Assembly: GCA_029338735.1 (NCBI GenBank)
Contig: JAQYAY010000014.1
Coordinates: 1-64,000, forward strand
Reading direction: 5' to 3'
DNA from: Lachnospiraceae bacterium
GTDB lineage: Bacteria > Bacillota > Clostridia > Lachnospirales > Lachnospiraceae
DNA length: 64,000 nt
Under the pieces are notes generated by a model. That model was given only the letters and a program-made list of their open reading frames with translations. It was not told the origin of the DNA and did no database searches. Below, one piece after another: positions 27,416 to 37,432 of this stretch (position 1 is its first letter; each line of letters opens with the position of its first letter). The position numbers were made by a program, and so were the translations under genes.

Positions 27416-29380
27416 ATGGCTCTATCATTTCGGACCACAGGAATAAACAAATCCACGCGCAACAGGATCATTCTGCTCGTCGTGGTATTCCTGGCATCGC
27501 TGGTATTCTTTTATCTGGTACTCAATCATCATAGCACGCCACAGGCTTCGGAGATGAAGCAGCCGACGCTTCCGACGGTATCGCTTACCACGGAGGATCA
27601 CGAGCAGCTCGAGCTCTCGGGCTACAGAAAAAAAATGTCCGTTTCCGATATGAATGATTTCCTTCTTCCAATAGGAAAAGACAGGCAGCTGTCGGCACGG
27701 ATCAATACATTTGGCGCCTCTGTAGACGCTGTGTCGTATGAGATCAGGTCGCTGCAGGAAGAGAGAATGGTTTCTTCAGAGAAGATAAAGGATCTGTCCG
27801 CAGATGGCAATATCGTGACATTCGATACACAGCTTACGAACCTGCTGAATGCAGATGAAGAGTATGTCCTTGTGATCAGGCTCAGATCGAATGGCAGGAA
27901 TGTGTGGTATTACGCACCGCTTGAGTATACGACGAACAGTCATGTGGGTGATGTACTTGATTTCATACAGGATTTCCATGACAAGAGCCTGTCGGACAAC
28001 TATTCATCAATCGGCAAATACCTGGAGACAGATGAGGATGCAGCTCTTGAAGATACGAGCAATCTGTACAGGGTTGATATCAAGTCGCAGATCGGAGATA
28101 TAGCGCTTGACGGCCACAGCCACAAGGTGACTTCTGATCCGGTGACTACAGTGACCGATGTGACTGATGATACGGTGACGGCCGAGATCAGCTACACTAT
28201 CAGCATTGAAAAGGCCGATTATCTGGCAAAAGAGACATACAGGGTCAGGTACGGTTCTCCAAGGATGTATCTGCTTGATTATACGAGGACACTTGACATA
28301 ATTCCGTCGAGGAGCACTTTTTCAGTGAGCAAAAATGTCCTGAGAGTCGGTGCAGCATCGACGGATATGAATACACGTACCAATGAAGCAGGCTCAGTTG
28401 CAGCGTTTGTGCAGGCTGGCAATCTGTATGAGTACAGCCAGAACAAGACAGAGATCACGAAGGTATTTTCCTTCGGAGACAATATCACAGGAGACGCGCG
28501 GATACGCAATCAGGATCATGAGATCAGGATTCTGAATGTGGATGCAGCAGGCTCAATGGATTTCGCAGTATACGGATACATGAATGCCGGAGACCATGAG
28601 GGTCACAATGGAGTGGATCTGTATCATTATGACAGTTCAACAGATATAGCATCAGAAGAGGGCTTTATTGAGAGTCAGCATTCTCTTGCCTATATCAGGG
28701 AGAATTTCTCGGAGCTCCTGTACAGGACGCCGGGCGGACTGCTGTATATCATGCAGAATGGCAAGCTGATGGCAATTGATCTGAGTAATGGAGAGGTGGA
28801 CACACTTCTGAAGGGCATGGAGCCGGAACAGTACAGTGTATCATCCGATTCAAGATATATCGCGTGGACCAGGAGCACCGATCCGTCTGAGCGGATCAGA
28901 ATCAGGGACCTGGCTTCCGGGAAGATTTTTACAATAAAGCCAGAAGGCACTGACAGGCTTGTGGTACTGTGCTTTATGGAGGACAATCTCGTGTACGGCA
29001 CCTGTCAGAGCGCCTCAGATCAGTATATGTACAAGCTCACCATTGTCAGCTTCAAGAACGAAAAACTCACGAAGCTGAAGGACTACGAGAAGAATAATAT
29101 TTATATAAAGTCAGTCACATCGGATGACAATTCGATCAGGCTCACCCGTGTGAGAAATACGCCAGATGGCTACAAGAGTGCGTCATCTGATACAATTCTC
29201 AACACTCTTGATACGTCGAAGGATATCGGAGCTACATACAGCACAGATGATACGATGGGCAGGGTCAGGTCAGTCACTCTGTCGTCAGTGTCTGGTGATT
29301 CGGCGTCGGCTCTCAAGTTCCGTGACAGCAGACTGGTGCTGACTTCATCGGTGATATCTATTGATTTGTACAATAAATAG
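27416..29380 (+). CDS. Membrane-anchored extracytoplasmic protein of unknown function
   Basis: Single N-terminal TM (IILLVVVFLASLVFFYLVL) and large beta-rich exported part with TolB-like stretch (YIAWTRSTDPSERIRIRDLASG). Confidence 0.75.
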   Translation: MALSFRTTGINKSTRNRIILLVVVFLASLVFFYLVLNHHSTPQASEMKQPTLPTVSLTTEDHEQLELSGYRKKMSVSDMNDFLLPIGKDRQLSARINTFGASVDAVSYEIRSLQEERMVSSEKIKDLSADGNIVTFDTQLTNLLNADEEYVLVIRLRSNGRNVWYYAPLEYTTNSHVGDVLDFIQDFHDKSLSDNYSSIGKYLETDEDAALEDTSNLYRVDIKSQIGDIALDGHSHKVTSDPVTTVTDVTDDTVTAEISYTISIEKADYLAKETYRVRYGSPRMYLLDYTRTLDIIPSRSTFSVSKNVLRVGAASTDMNTRTNEAGSVAAFVQAGNLYEYSQNKTEITKVFSFGDNITGDARIRNQDHEIRILNVDAAGSMDFAVYGYMNAGDHEGHNGVDLYHYDSSTDIASEEGFIESQHSLAYIRENFSELLYRTPGGLLYIMQNGKLMAIDLSNGEVDTLLKGMEPEQYSVSSDSRYIAWTRSTDPSERIRIRDLASGKIFTIKPEGTDRLVVLCFMEDNLVYGTCQSASDQYMYKLTIVSFKNEKLTKLKDYEKNNIYIKSVTSDDNSIRLTRVRNTPDGYKSASSDTILNTLDTSKDIGATYSTDDTMGRVRSVTLSSVSGDSASALKFRDSRLVLTSSVISIDLYNK

Positions 29381-29410
29381 TTGTATTCTTTAGAAAAAAG
29401 GAAAGCAGGA

Positions 29411-30796
29411 ATGACTATGTATGAGATAAATTTTGATCAGCCTATCCATGTCCATTTCATAGGAATTGGCGGCATCAGCATGAGCGGACTCGCTGAAGTG
29501 CTTCTTGACAGGTGTTTCACGGTCAGCGGTTCGGACAGGGCTCCGAGCGACCTGACGAGGCATCTTGAAGGAATGGGTGCCCATATCATGTATCCGCAGA
29601 GCGCTGACAATATTACAGATGATATAGACTGTGTCGTATACACTGCAGCCATCCATTCGGACAATCCGGAGTATGCGGCTGCTCAGGAGAAAAATATCCC
29701 GATGCTAACGAGGGCACAGCTCCTCGGCGAGATAATGAAGCACTATGATAATAGTATCGCAGTAGCAGGAACCCATGGCAAGACGACGACTTCATCCATG
29801 ATCTCCCAGATCCTTCTGGAGGGACCAAAGGATCCGACTCTTTCAATCGGCGGGATTTTCAAGGCCATCAATTCGAATATCCATGTCGGCAATTCAGATC
29901 TGTTCCTGACAGAAGCCTGCGAATATACCAACAGTTTCCTCCAGCTGTACGCAAAGTATTCAGTGATCCTGAATGTAGAGGCGGAGCATCTCGACTTTTT
30001 CAAAGATATCAATGATATCAGGAAGAGCTTCCACCAGTTTGCGGCAGATACGAAGGATGACGGAGCTGTAGTTATCAACAATGAGATCCCTGACTATCAG
30101 GAGCTTGTTGAAGGAATAAAGGCAAAGGTCATCACAGTCGGATTCGATGAGGCAGCAGACTATCATGCAGAGGATATCAACTATGACGAGACTGGTGAGG
30201 CAAGATTCAGGGTCATCGGATTTGGAAAAGATCTTGGCCAGATCGTGCTGTCCGTACCAGGCAGACACAATGTCGGCAATGCTCTTGCAGCAATAGCTGT
30301 AGCAAGAGAGCTCGGATTCGATATGGAGACTATTGCGACAGGCCTGAAGAAATTCGGCGGCGCCAAGCGCAGATTTGAATTCAAGGGAAAGTACCATGGT
30401 GCAACTGTCATTGATGACTATGCGCATCATCCGACAGAGGTCAGGGCTTCTCTTGATGCGGCACAGAAGTATCCTCACAAGAGGCTTGTGGTAGTATTCC
30501 AGCCGCATACCTATACCCGTACGAAGGCATTCCTTGATGACTTCGCTCATGCGCTTTCTGTAGCTGATCAGGTGGTTCTCGCAGAGATCTTCCCTGCAAG
30601 AGAAAAAGATATATACGGCGTACATTCCATAGATCTCTGCAAGAAGATCCGTGAACTCGGAACCCCGTGCGAGTGTTTCCCGACTTTCGATGAGATTGAA
30701 AAATATTTACAAAAAAATATTATCGACGGCGATCTGTTGATAACTATGGGTGCCGGAGATGTCTATAAGATAGGCGAAAACCTGTTAAAAGACTAG
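29411..30796 (+). CDS. murC: UDP-N-acetylmuramate--L-alanine ligase
   Basis: HFIGIGGISMSGLAE, GTHGKTTTSSM, DDYAHHPTEV. Confidence 0.95.
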   Translation: MTMYEINFDQPIHVHFIGIGGISMSGLAEVLLDRCFTVSGSDRAPSDLTRHLEGMGAHIMYPQSADNITDDIDCVVYTAAIHSDNPEYAAAQEKNIPMLTRAQLLGEIMKHYDNSIAVAGTHGKTTTSSMISQILLEGPKDPTLSIGGIFKAINSNIHVGNSDLFLTEACEYTNSFLQLYAKYSVILNVEAEHLDFFKDINDIRKSFHQFAADTKDDGAVVINNEIPDYQELVEGIKAKVITVGFDEAADYHAEDINYDETGEARFRVIGFGKDLGQIVLSVPGRHNVGNALAAIAVARELGFDMETIATGLKKFGGAKRRFEFKGKYHGATVIDDYAHHPTEVRASLDAAQKYPHKRLVVVFQPHTYTRTKAFLDDFAHALSVADQVVLAEIFPAREKDIYGVHSIDLCKKIRELGTPCECFPTFDEIEKYLQKNIIDGDLLITMGAGDVYKIGENLLKD

Positions 30797-30900
30797 TTAT
30801 CCACATTATCCACATTTTTCTGTGAATTTCTTTCACAGAAGGGTGTGGATTTTTAATGCCGTATTTTATGGATTTTGCAGACTTATCCACATTATCCACA
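30797..30900. promoter_or_regulatory. DnaA box cluster: four perfect TTATCCACA in two abutting pairs
   Basis: TTATCCACA at 30797-30805, 30806-30814, 30883-30891, 30892-30900. Confidence 0.85.
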
Positions 30901-30997
30901 AAATGCTACTGACACGATAGTTAAAGAAAATGTAATTTATTTGTAATATTCGATGTGATATAATGCAGAAGCAATATCTGGAAAAGGGAGTTTTTGC

Positions 30998-32104
30998 ATG
31001 GCAGATATCCATCTTCACGCCGGAAGTGCTTCTTCCGTGACGTGTGTTTCGAATTACTTTATAGATCATTTTCTGAAGAGCCTGAGTGGGGACGCCGTCA
31101 AGGTCTACCTTACTCTTCTGCGCTGTCTTGGAGACCGTGACCTTTCTTTCTCATGCTCTGAGCTGGCTGGCAGACTAGGCATTACAGCCCGCCAGGTGCG
31201 CACATCTTTTGACGCACTCTCTTCAGCTGGCCTTGTGGCTCTTGACTATGACAGTGAAGGAGAGCTCTGTGATATCTGTGTGAAGAGCTGCTCAGATTAT
31301 ACGGCAGAGACTGCAGCTGAGCCTGAAGTGGAAGAAGCTGAGGAGATCATTGAGACTGTCAGTGATCATGCAGAAGAAGAGCCTCAGCAGCAGGCCATTG
31401 AAGCAGAAGAGCCTGAGGAGACAGCTCCGGAGATGAGAGCCCACGGAGACTCCGACAGAAACAATCCAGAGGTGAAGGAGCTTCTCTTTATCGTGCAGAG
31501 ATATCTCGGACATACACTGTCGAATAATGACCTCCAGTCAGTTCTGTACTGGTACTATGATCTCCATATGAGTGTGGATACCATAGACTATCTCATTACG
31601 AGCAATCTCGAGAAGGGCAAGAGCAGCGTGACATACATGAATCAGGTTGCGATTGCGTGGTATAAGAAGGGCATTCATACGAAGGATGCAGCTTCGAACG
31701 AGCAGAAGCAGTTCTCATCAGAGACGAATACGGTCCGCAGGGCATTTGGCATCTCGGGTCATGCGATGACACCGGGTGAGATGCAGTATATAGACAGATG
31801 GTTCCATGAATGGAATTTCTCGCAGGATATGGTTGAAGAGGCCTGCAGCAGGACTATAATCAATATTGGCCAGCCGAAGTACAGCTATGCTGACAAGATA
31901 CTGGATGACTGGCACAAGAAGGGGATCACGACACTTGATCAGGTGCATGAAGACGATGATTCCCACAAGCAGGATAATGAGAAGAAGTACAAGAGGGACA
32001 GCCAGTCTGCAGGGAAGAGCTCAGGCAGTTTTTCCTTTACAGAGTCCAATGGATATGACGATGCGGCAATCGCAGCAGCGATGCTCAAGCGCAATACTTT
32101 TTAA
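30998..32104 (+). CDS. DnaD/DnaB-like primosomal (replication initiation) protein
   Basis: N-terminal winged helix (LAGRLGITARQVRTSFDAL) and two C-terminal DnaB_2-like segments (SYADKILDDWHKKGITT). Confidence 0.82.
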   Translation: MADIHLHAGSASSVTCVSNYFIDHFLKSLSGDAVKVYLTLLRCLGDRDLSFSCSELAGRLGITARQVRTSFDALSSAGLVALDYDSEGELCDICVKSCSDYTAETAAEPEVEEAEEIIETVSDHAEEEPQQQAIEAEEPEETAPEMRAHGDSDRNNPEVKELLFIVQRYLGHTLSNNDLQSVLYWYYDLHMSVDTIDYLITSNLEKGKSSVTYMNQVAIAWYKKGIHTKDAASNEQKQFSSETNTVRRAFGISGHAMTPGEMQYIDRWFHEWNFSQDMVEEACSRTIINIGQPKYSYADKILDDWHKKGITTLDQVHEDDDSHKQDNEKKYKRDSQSAGKSSGSFSFTESNGYDDAAIAAAMLKRNTF

Positions 32105-32110
32105 AATATC

Positions 32111-33124
32111 ATGAAATTGACAAACACTCAGTACAATTCTATAATGCAGGAGTACCGCGAGCTCCAGCAGGACAGGGATACACTGATACGTGACAGGAAG
32201 AGGGAGCTTCGGGCGAAGGTACCCGGGTTTGCGGAGATAGATGACGGTTTCGTGGATCAGGGCAGGAGAGCTCTTATCGCTTCTTTATCAGATAGTGGAG
32301 AACAGCCGGATTTCAGGGCACTTACAGACAGAGTGATCGCTCAGGAGAAGGACCTGCTGAGACAGAACGGATATCCGGATGATTATCTGAATCCGCCGTA
32401 CAGATGCTCAGACTGCAGGGATACAGGCTATGTGGACGGCGAGCCGTGCCACTGCTTCCGTAAGAGGGCTATCGAGCTCGTGTTCCGAGATGAGCCTGTC
32501 ATGAAGAGGCTTCTGACAGACAGCTTTGATCATTTTGATGTGACGAACTATCCTGAGGACAGGATCGACAGTCAGACCGGAGCTTCGTCCAGACAGTGGG
32601 CCACGCAGGCTCTTGAAGCGAGCCATCATTTTGTCGAGAATTTCGGCGAGGGTACAAGGAATATAGTATTTTACGGGCCTCCGGGTTCCGGCAAGACTTT
32701 TCTCTCGAGCTGCATAGCAGGATATCTGCTCCGTGAGGGGAAGACGGTACTGTATCTGTCGGCTTCGAGGCTTTTCGATGTAATGGCTGACCACTCTTTC
32801 AACAGAGACAGTGGTACGGATGATATAGGTTACAGCAGTATTTTTTCATCAGATCTGCTGATCATAGATGATCTTGGGACCGAGCTCACGAATGCATTCA
32901 CATCATCGGCTCTTTTTGATGTGATATCATCGAGAGGTTCGGAGGAGAAGTCCGTGATCATTTCTACTAATCTGGCTCTGAACGAGATCCGCAAGAGATA
33001 TACCGAGAGGATATACTCGCGCCTCGTTGAGAAATATAATTTTTACCATCTGTTTGGTTTCGACGGCAGGTACGAAAACAGACTCAAAGATTTAAAGCCT
33101 GCAAAGGAAAATGGAGGAAACTAA
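32111..33124 (+). CDS. DnaC/DnaI-like helicase loader ATPase
   Basis: Zn-cysteine stretch YRCSDCRDTGYVDGEPCHC, Walker A GPPGSGKTFLSSC, Walker B LLIIDDLGTE. Confidence 0.88.
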   Translation: MKLTNTQYNSIMQEYRELQQDRDTLIRDRKRELRAKVPGFAEIDDGFVDQGRRALIASLSDSGEQPDFRALTDRVIAQEKDLLRQNGYPDDYLNPPYRCSDCRDTGYVDGEPCHCFRKRAIELVFRDEPVMKRLLTDSFDHFDVTNYPEDRIDSQTGASSRQWATQALEASHHFVENFGEGTRNIVFYGPPGSGKTFLSSCIAGYLLREGKTVLYLSASRLFDVMADHSFNRDSGTDDIGYSSIFSSDLLIIDDLGTELTNAFTSSALFDVISSRGSEEKSVIISTNLALNEIRKRYTERIYSRLVEKYNFYHLFGFDGRYENRLKDLKPAKENGGN

Positions 33125-33127
33125 GAC

Positions 33128-34309
33128 ATGCCAGCAAATGACGATATCCTGGCTACCCGTAAACCAGTAGCCCCTCTGGGACTTATCTCTCTCAAGAGCT
33201 GTGAGGAGCTCGGAGACAAGGTGGACTGCTACCTTGTGAAGTGGCGTAAGAACCGCAAGTCAGATCATCTCGATTTCGTAGAGCAGAACAATTACAAGTC
33301 AGATACGTACAAGATCTCTGTCTCCTGTCCGAGATTCGGAAGCGGTGAAGCAAAGGGCACGATCAATGAATCTGTCAGAGGTCTCGATCTCTATATCATG
33401 GTTGATGTGACGAACTACAGCCTGACCTATTCTCTGTGCGGACAGACGAATCATATGTCTCCGGATGATCATTATGCAGATCTGAAGCGTGTAATCGCTG
33501 CTGTTGGCGGCAAGGCCAAGAGAATCACCGTCATTATGCCATTCCTGTATGAGAGCAGACAGCACAGGAGAACAGCAAGAGAGTCTCTTGACTGCGCAAT
33601 GGCCCTTCAGGAGCTGGTATCAATGGGTGTTGATAATATCATCACTTTTGATGCTCATGATCCGAGAGTCCAGAATGCAATTCCTCTCCATGGATTCGAG
33701 TCAGTGCAGCCGGCATACCAGTTTATCAAGGGTATCTGCAAGCATGTCAGGGATCTTCATCTCGACAATGACCATCTGATGATCATCAGCCCGGATGAGG
33801 GCGGCACAAGCCGTGCCGTATATATGGCAACAGTTCTTGGTGTAGATATGGGTATGTTCTACAAGAGACGTGACTATTCCAAGATTGTAGACGGCAGGAA
33901 TCCTATCGTGGCTCATGAGTTCCTCGGAAGTTCAGTAGAGGGCAAGGACGTGATCATCGTTGATGATATGATCTCATCAGGTGAGTCAATGATCGATGTC
34001 GCAAGAGAGCTCAAGAAGAGAAAGGCTAACCGTATCTTCTGCGTGGCTACATTCGGTCTCTTCACCAGTGGTCTCAAGGCATTTGATGACGCAGTTGAGG
34101 AAGGCACGATCTTCAAGGTTGTCACAACGAATCTTGTATACCAGACAGATGAGCTTCTGTCACGTGACTACTACATCAGCTGTGACATGAGCAAGTACAT
34201 TGCATACATCATCGACACCCTGAATCATGACTGCTCGATCTCAAGTCTTCTCGATCCGTATGAGAGAATCGACAGGCTGGTCAGCAAGTACCGCAAGGGC
34301 GAGAACTAA
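33128..34309 (+). CDS. Ribose-phosphate pyrophosphokinase (long form)
   Basis: ITVIMPFLYESRQHR, FDAHDPRVQNAIPL, PRPP loop VIIVDDMISSGESM. Confidence 0.92.
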   Translation: MPANDDILATRKPVAPLGLISLKSCEELGDKVDCYLVKWRKNRKSDHLDFVEQNNYKSDTYKISVSCPRFGSGEAKGTINESVRGLDLYIMVDVTNYSLTYSLCGQTNHMSPDDHYADLKRVIAAVGGKAKRITVIMPFLYESRQHRRTARESLDCAMALQELVSMGVDNIITFDAHDPRVQNAIPLHGFESVQPAYQFIKGICKHVRDLHLDNDHLMIISPDEGGTSRAVYMATVLGVDMGMFYKRRDYSKIVDGRNPIVAHEFLGSSVEGKDVIIVDDMISSGESMIDVARELKKRKANRIFCVATFGLFTSGLKAFDDAVEEGTIFKVVTTNLVYQTDELLSRDYYISCDMSKYIAYIIDTLNHDCSISSLLDPYERIDRLVSKYRKGEN

Positions 34310-34357
34310 GGGCCTGCAGTTGATAGTTCGTAGTTCAGAGTTATAAGATAAAAAAGT

Positions 34358-34388
34358 AGCCGGGCATCATTGAGGTGTCCGGCTTTTT
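34358..34388 (+). terminator. Rho-independent terminator
   Basis: GCCGG...CCGGC followed by TTTTT. Confidence 0.75.
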
Positions 34389-34458
34389 GTTGAAAAAATC
34401 TGATTTTAACTTTTGCGTCTGTACATGCTGTATTATGTGAAAGCAGCGTGTGTCATTT

Positions 34459-34989
34459 TTAAAAAATATGTGCCTGTGGTTCGGGATGTCTTTTCTTCAC
34501 GAGATATCCGAAAATCAGAGCCATTGATATGCCTATCAGCGTCCCTACGATCACATCGGTCGGGAAATGCACGAACAGATACATCCGTGAAATAGCTATC
34601 AGGGCAGCGAGTATGATGGCGGCGATGCCCCATCTTTTTTTATAGAGAAAAATGCTTACCGCAACTGAGAACGAAGCTGCGGAGTGGCCTGAAGGGAAAG
34701 AGTAGTCCTTCGGTATCTTTACAAGCATCTGTACCGTAGGATCGAGCCATATTGGCCGGCTGCGACACACAGTATTTTTAAGGATTACGACAATTATGGC
34801 TTCGCTTGCCAGTGCAAGAGCACAGGTGATGCCGACTCTTTTGTCTTTTACAAAAATAAGTATCGCTACTGTAAGAAGTATCCAGAAGATCCCGGCATCG
34901 CCGAACAGCGTGATAAACGGTTCGATCCTGTCGAGCACAGGATTGTGAATGCTCTGGAACCAGTAGAGTGTATTAAATTCCCATTGCAT
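34459..34989 (-). CDS. PAP2 family phosphatase (undecaprenyl-diphosphatase-like)
   Basis: KNTVCRSRP, FPSGHSAASFSVAV, SRMYLFVHFPTDV. Confidence 0.9.
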   Translation of the reverse strand: MQWEFNTLYWFQSIHNPVLDRIEPFITLFGDAGIFWILLTVAILIFVKDKRVGITCALALASEAIIVVILKNTVCRSRPIWLDPTVQMLVKIPKDYSFPSGHSAASFSVAVSIFLYKKRWGIAAIILAALIAISRMYLFVHFPTDVIVGTLIGISMALIFGYLVKKRHPEPQAHIF

Positions 34990-34999
34990 ATGATATACC

Positions 35000-35839
35000 T
35001 CAGATTGAGATGCCTGCTTCGCGCAGGACCGATATTATCTCCTGTAATTTGCTATTTCGGAGCGTGATTGCCGTAGCGACAGCATCAGGGTGGCTTTTGT
35101 TGATATATTCAGTGATAGCATCAAGAGAATCAATGGTGTTTTCAGCGAGTTTCATAAATCCATCAGCTGACATGGAGTGTGAGAGTGACTCCGAGCGCAT
35201 ATAGTAGTGATACAGGGGCTCGTTGTAGTAGATGACACGTGGATTCTTCATGTCATCCAGACGTTCGAGGGTCCAGAGCTTGTCTTCGTAATGCTTCAGA
35301 TCCTCACGGAAATACGGTATTTGGCCATTTTTCTCGATAGCAGAGGTACGCCATATTTTGTTCCATGGGTATCCGCCTCCGCATAGGAACGGGTCTGTAA
35401 GGATCATCTGGTAGCGATCCTCGGCAGAGCATTCTGTCTCTCTTTTTTCAAAAAAATATGAGTACAGTTCGTCGCCCTTGTGTATATACCATCCATATAT
35501 ACAGAGATCAGCTTGCTGGGATTCCATCTGGTTGTACAGAATCTGGAGGCAGTCATCGCCAAAAACGTCGTCTGAATCGAGAAACATCAGATATTTGCCA
35601 CTGACGTGTCTGAGACAGTTGTTGCGTGCCTTTGAGACACCGCCATTAGGCTGTGTGATCAGTCTGATGTGCTCATTTTCTGAGGCAGCCTGTTCCAGAA
35701 TCTCAGATGAGCCATCAGTAGAACCATCATCACATATGATCCATTCATAGTCAGTGAACCCCTGCCTTTTCACTGACTCAATAGCCTGCAGCAGATACTC
35801 TGCTGCATTGTATACGGGCGTTACAATAGAAATTTCCAT
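35000..35839 (-). CDS. Glycosyltransferase family 2
   Basis: SIVTPVYNAAEYLLQAIESVKRQGFTDYEWIICDDGSTD, FLDSDD. Confidence 0.93.
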   Translation of the reverse strand: MEISIVTPVYNAAEYLLQAIESVKRQGFTDYEWIICDDGSTDGSSEILEQAASENEHIRLITQPNGGVSKARNNCLRHVSGKYLMFLDSDDVFGDDCLQILYNQMESQQADLCIYGWYIHKGDELYSYFFEKRETECSAEDRYQMILTDPFLCGGGYPWNKIWRTSAIEKNGQIPYFREDLKHYEDKLWTLERLDDMKNPRVIYYNEPLYHYYMRSESLSHSMSADGFMKLAENTIDSLDAITEYINKSHPDAVATAITLRNSKLQEIISVLREAGISI

Positions 35840-35858
35840 GCCCTTAATTATACCGGCG

Positions 35859-35887
35859 TTGCGGATTTTTGCAAGGGGTGTTATAAT
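35859..35887 (+). promoter_or_regulatory. tyrS promoter TTGCGG-17-TATAAT
   Basis: Spacing and match to the sigma-A consensus. Confidence 0.6.
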
Positions 35888-35978
35888 GTCAAGGCTATGG
35901 AATCAATACTTTTTATGATAATCAATGGTTACATAGGATGAATTAATTCATCTGTTGATATATTTTCTGGAGGATATT

Positions 35979-37196
35979 ATGACATTATATGACGAACTCG
36001 TTGCCAGAGGGCTGATCGCCCAGGTGACTGACGAAAAAGAGATAAGAGACCTGGTAAATAACGGCAAGGCCACATTCTACATCGGATTCGATCCGACAGC
36101 CGATTCACTGCATGTAGGCCACTTCATGGCCATGATCCTGATGAAGAGACTGCAGCAGGGTGGCAACAAGCCGATAGCCCTGATGGGCGGCGGCACAGCC
36201 ATGATCGGAGATCCGTCAGGCCGTACCGATATGAGAAAGATGATGACGACCGAGACCATCGACCACAATGTCGAGTGTTTCAAGAAGCAGATGAGCAGAT
36301 TCATTGATTTCGGTGAGGGCAAGGCACGCATCGTGAATAATGCCGACTGGCTCAGAAACCTGAATTTCCTTGATTTCATGCGTGATATCGGACCATGCTT
36401 CTCAGTCAATGAGATGCTGCGTGCGAGATGCTATGTGAACAGACTCGAGAAGGGACTGTCGTTCCTGGAGTTCTCATACATGCTGATGCAGAGTTACGAC
36501 TTCCTGCGCCTGTATGAGGATTACGGCTGCAATATGGAGTTCGGCGGCGATGACCAGTGGTCCAATATGCTCGGCGGCACGGAGCTCATCAGGAAGAAGC
36601 TCGGCAAGGATGCATACGCCATGACAATCACGCTTCTCCTGAAGCATGACGGCACGAAGATGGGCAAGACCGCAGGCGGCGCAGTATGGCTCGATCCGGA
36701 TAAGACTTCACCATACGATTTCTACCAGTACTGGAGAAATGTCGATGATCAGGACGTAGTCGGCTTCCTGAGAAAGATGACCTTCCTTCCACTCGAGCAG
36801 ATCGATGAGATGGAGAAGTGGGAAGGTGAGCAGCTCAACGAGGCCAAGAAGATGCTGGCACATGAGCTCACATCAATGGTACACGGCGAGGATGAGGCCA
36901 GGAAGGCCGAGGCTGCAGCCGTATCAGTATTCACGACAGGCTCTGCAGAGAATATGCCGTCAGCACAGATCTCTGATGTCGATTTCCGTGATGGGAAAAT
37001 AGATATCGTAGGCGTTCTCGTGGCAGCAGGCCTCGCAAATACCCGTAATGAAGCCCGCCGTGCCGTAGAACAGGGCGGCGTCACAGTCAATGGTGATAAG
37101 GTGACCGATGTACATACTTCATATGAAGCATCAGACTTCAGTAAGGACTTCGTACTCCGCAAGGGTAAGAAGAAGTTCTGTAAGGTAGTAATGTAA
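35979..37196 (+). CDS. tyrS: Tyrosyl-tRNA synthetase
   Basis: YIGFDPTADSLHVGHFM, KMGKT, C-terminal S4-like domain; start at ATG after GGAGG. Confidence 0.95.
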   Translation: MTLYDELVARGLIAQVTDEKEIRDLVNNGKATFYIGFDPTADSLHVGHFMAMILMKRLQQGGNKPIALMGGGTAMIGDPSGRTDMRKMMTTETIDHNVECFKKQMSRFIDFGEGKARIVNNADWLRNLNFLDFMRDIGPCFSVNEMLRARCYVNRLEKGLSFLEFSYMLMQSYDFLRLYEDYGCNMEFGGDDQWSNMLGGTELIRKKLGKDAYAMTITLLLKHDGTKMGKTAGGAVWLDPDKTSPYDFYQYWRNVDDQDVVGFLRKMTFLPLEQIDEMEKWEGEQLNEAKKMLAHELTSMVHGEDEARKAEAAAVSVFTTGSAENMPSAQISDVDFRDGKIDIVGVLVAAGLANTRNEARRAVEQGGVTVNGDKVTDVHTSYEASDFSKDFVLRKGKKKFCKVVM

Positions 37197-37256
37197 ATAC
37201 GATATGGTCATGTCAGCCGTACCAGGGGGGTATTTCATAAAATGCATTATGGATTA

Positions 37257-37285
37257 TTGACATGACCACATCTATTTTGTATACT
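37257..37285 (+). promoter_or_regulatory. Strong promoter TTGACA-17-TATACT for the mntP leader
   Basis: TTGACA 37257-37262, TATACT 37280-37285. Confidence 0.8.
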
Positions 37286-37319
37286 TATCAAAAGTTATAA
37301 AAGTTGAAAAGAACAGTAT

Positions 37320-37432
37320 GTATGAGGGAGTAATTCGCATCCCTGATGTGATTTGTCAACAATCTCGGAAGATGCATGAGTTACCAACATCAGTTGTGGA
37401 TAACCCATGCAAGCCCCTGGCAAATCTTAAAG
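37320..37432 (+). ncRNA. Candidate Mn2+ (yybP-ykoY-like) riboswitch aptamer upstream of mntP
   Basis: About 210-nt leader with gagGGAGTA and GCAAGccCC elements resembling conserved yybP-ykoY loops, competing helices, followed by an intrinsic terminator and mntP. Confidence 0.5.

Noticed and set aside
29960-30625. 221-aa minus-strand ORF within murC
   Set aside because: Antisense to conserved MurC motifs.
35888-35978. T-box leader for tyrS
   Set aside because: No T-box or specifier-loop sequence and the leader is too short.
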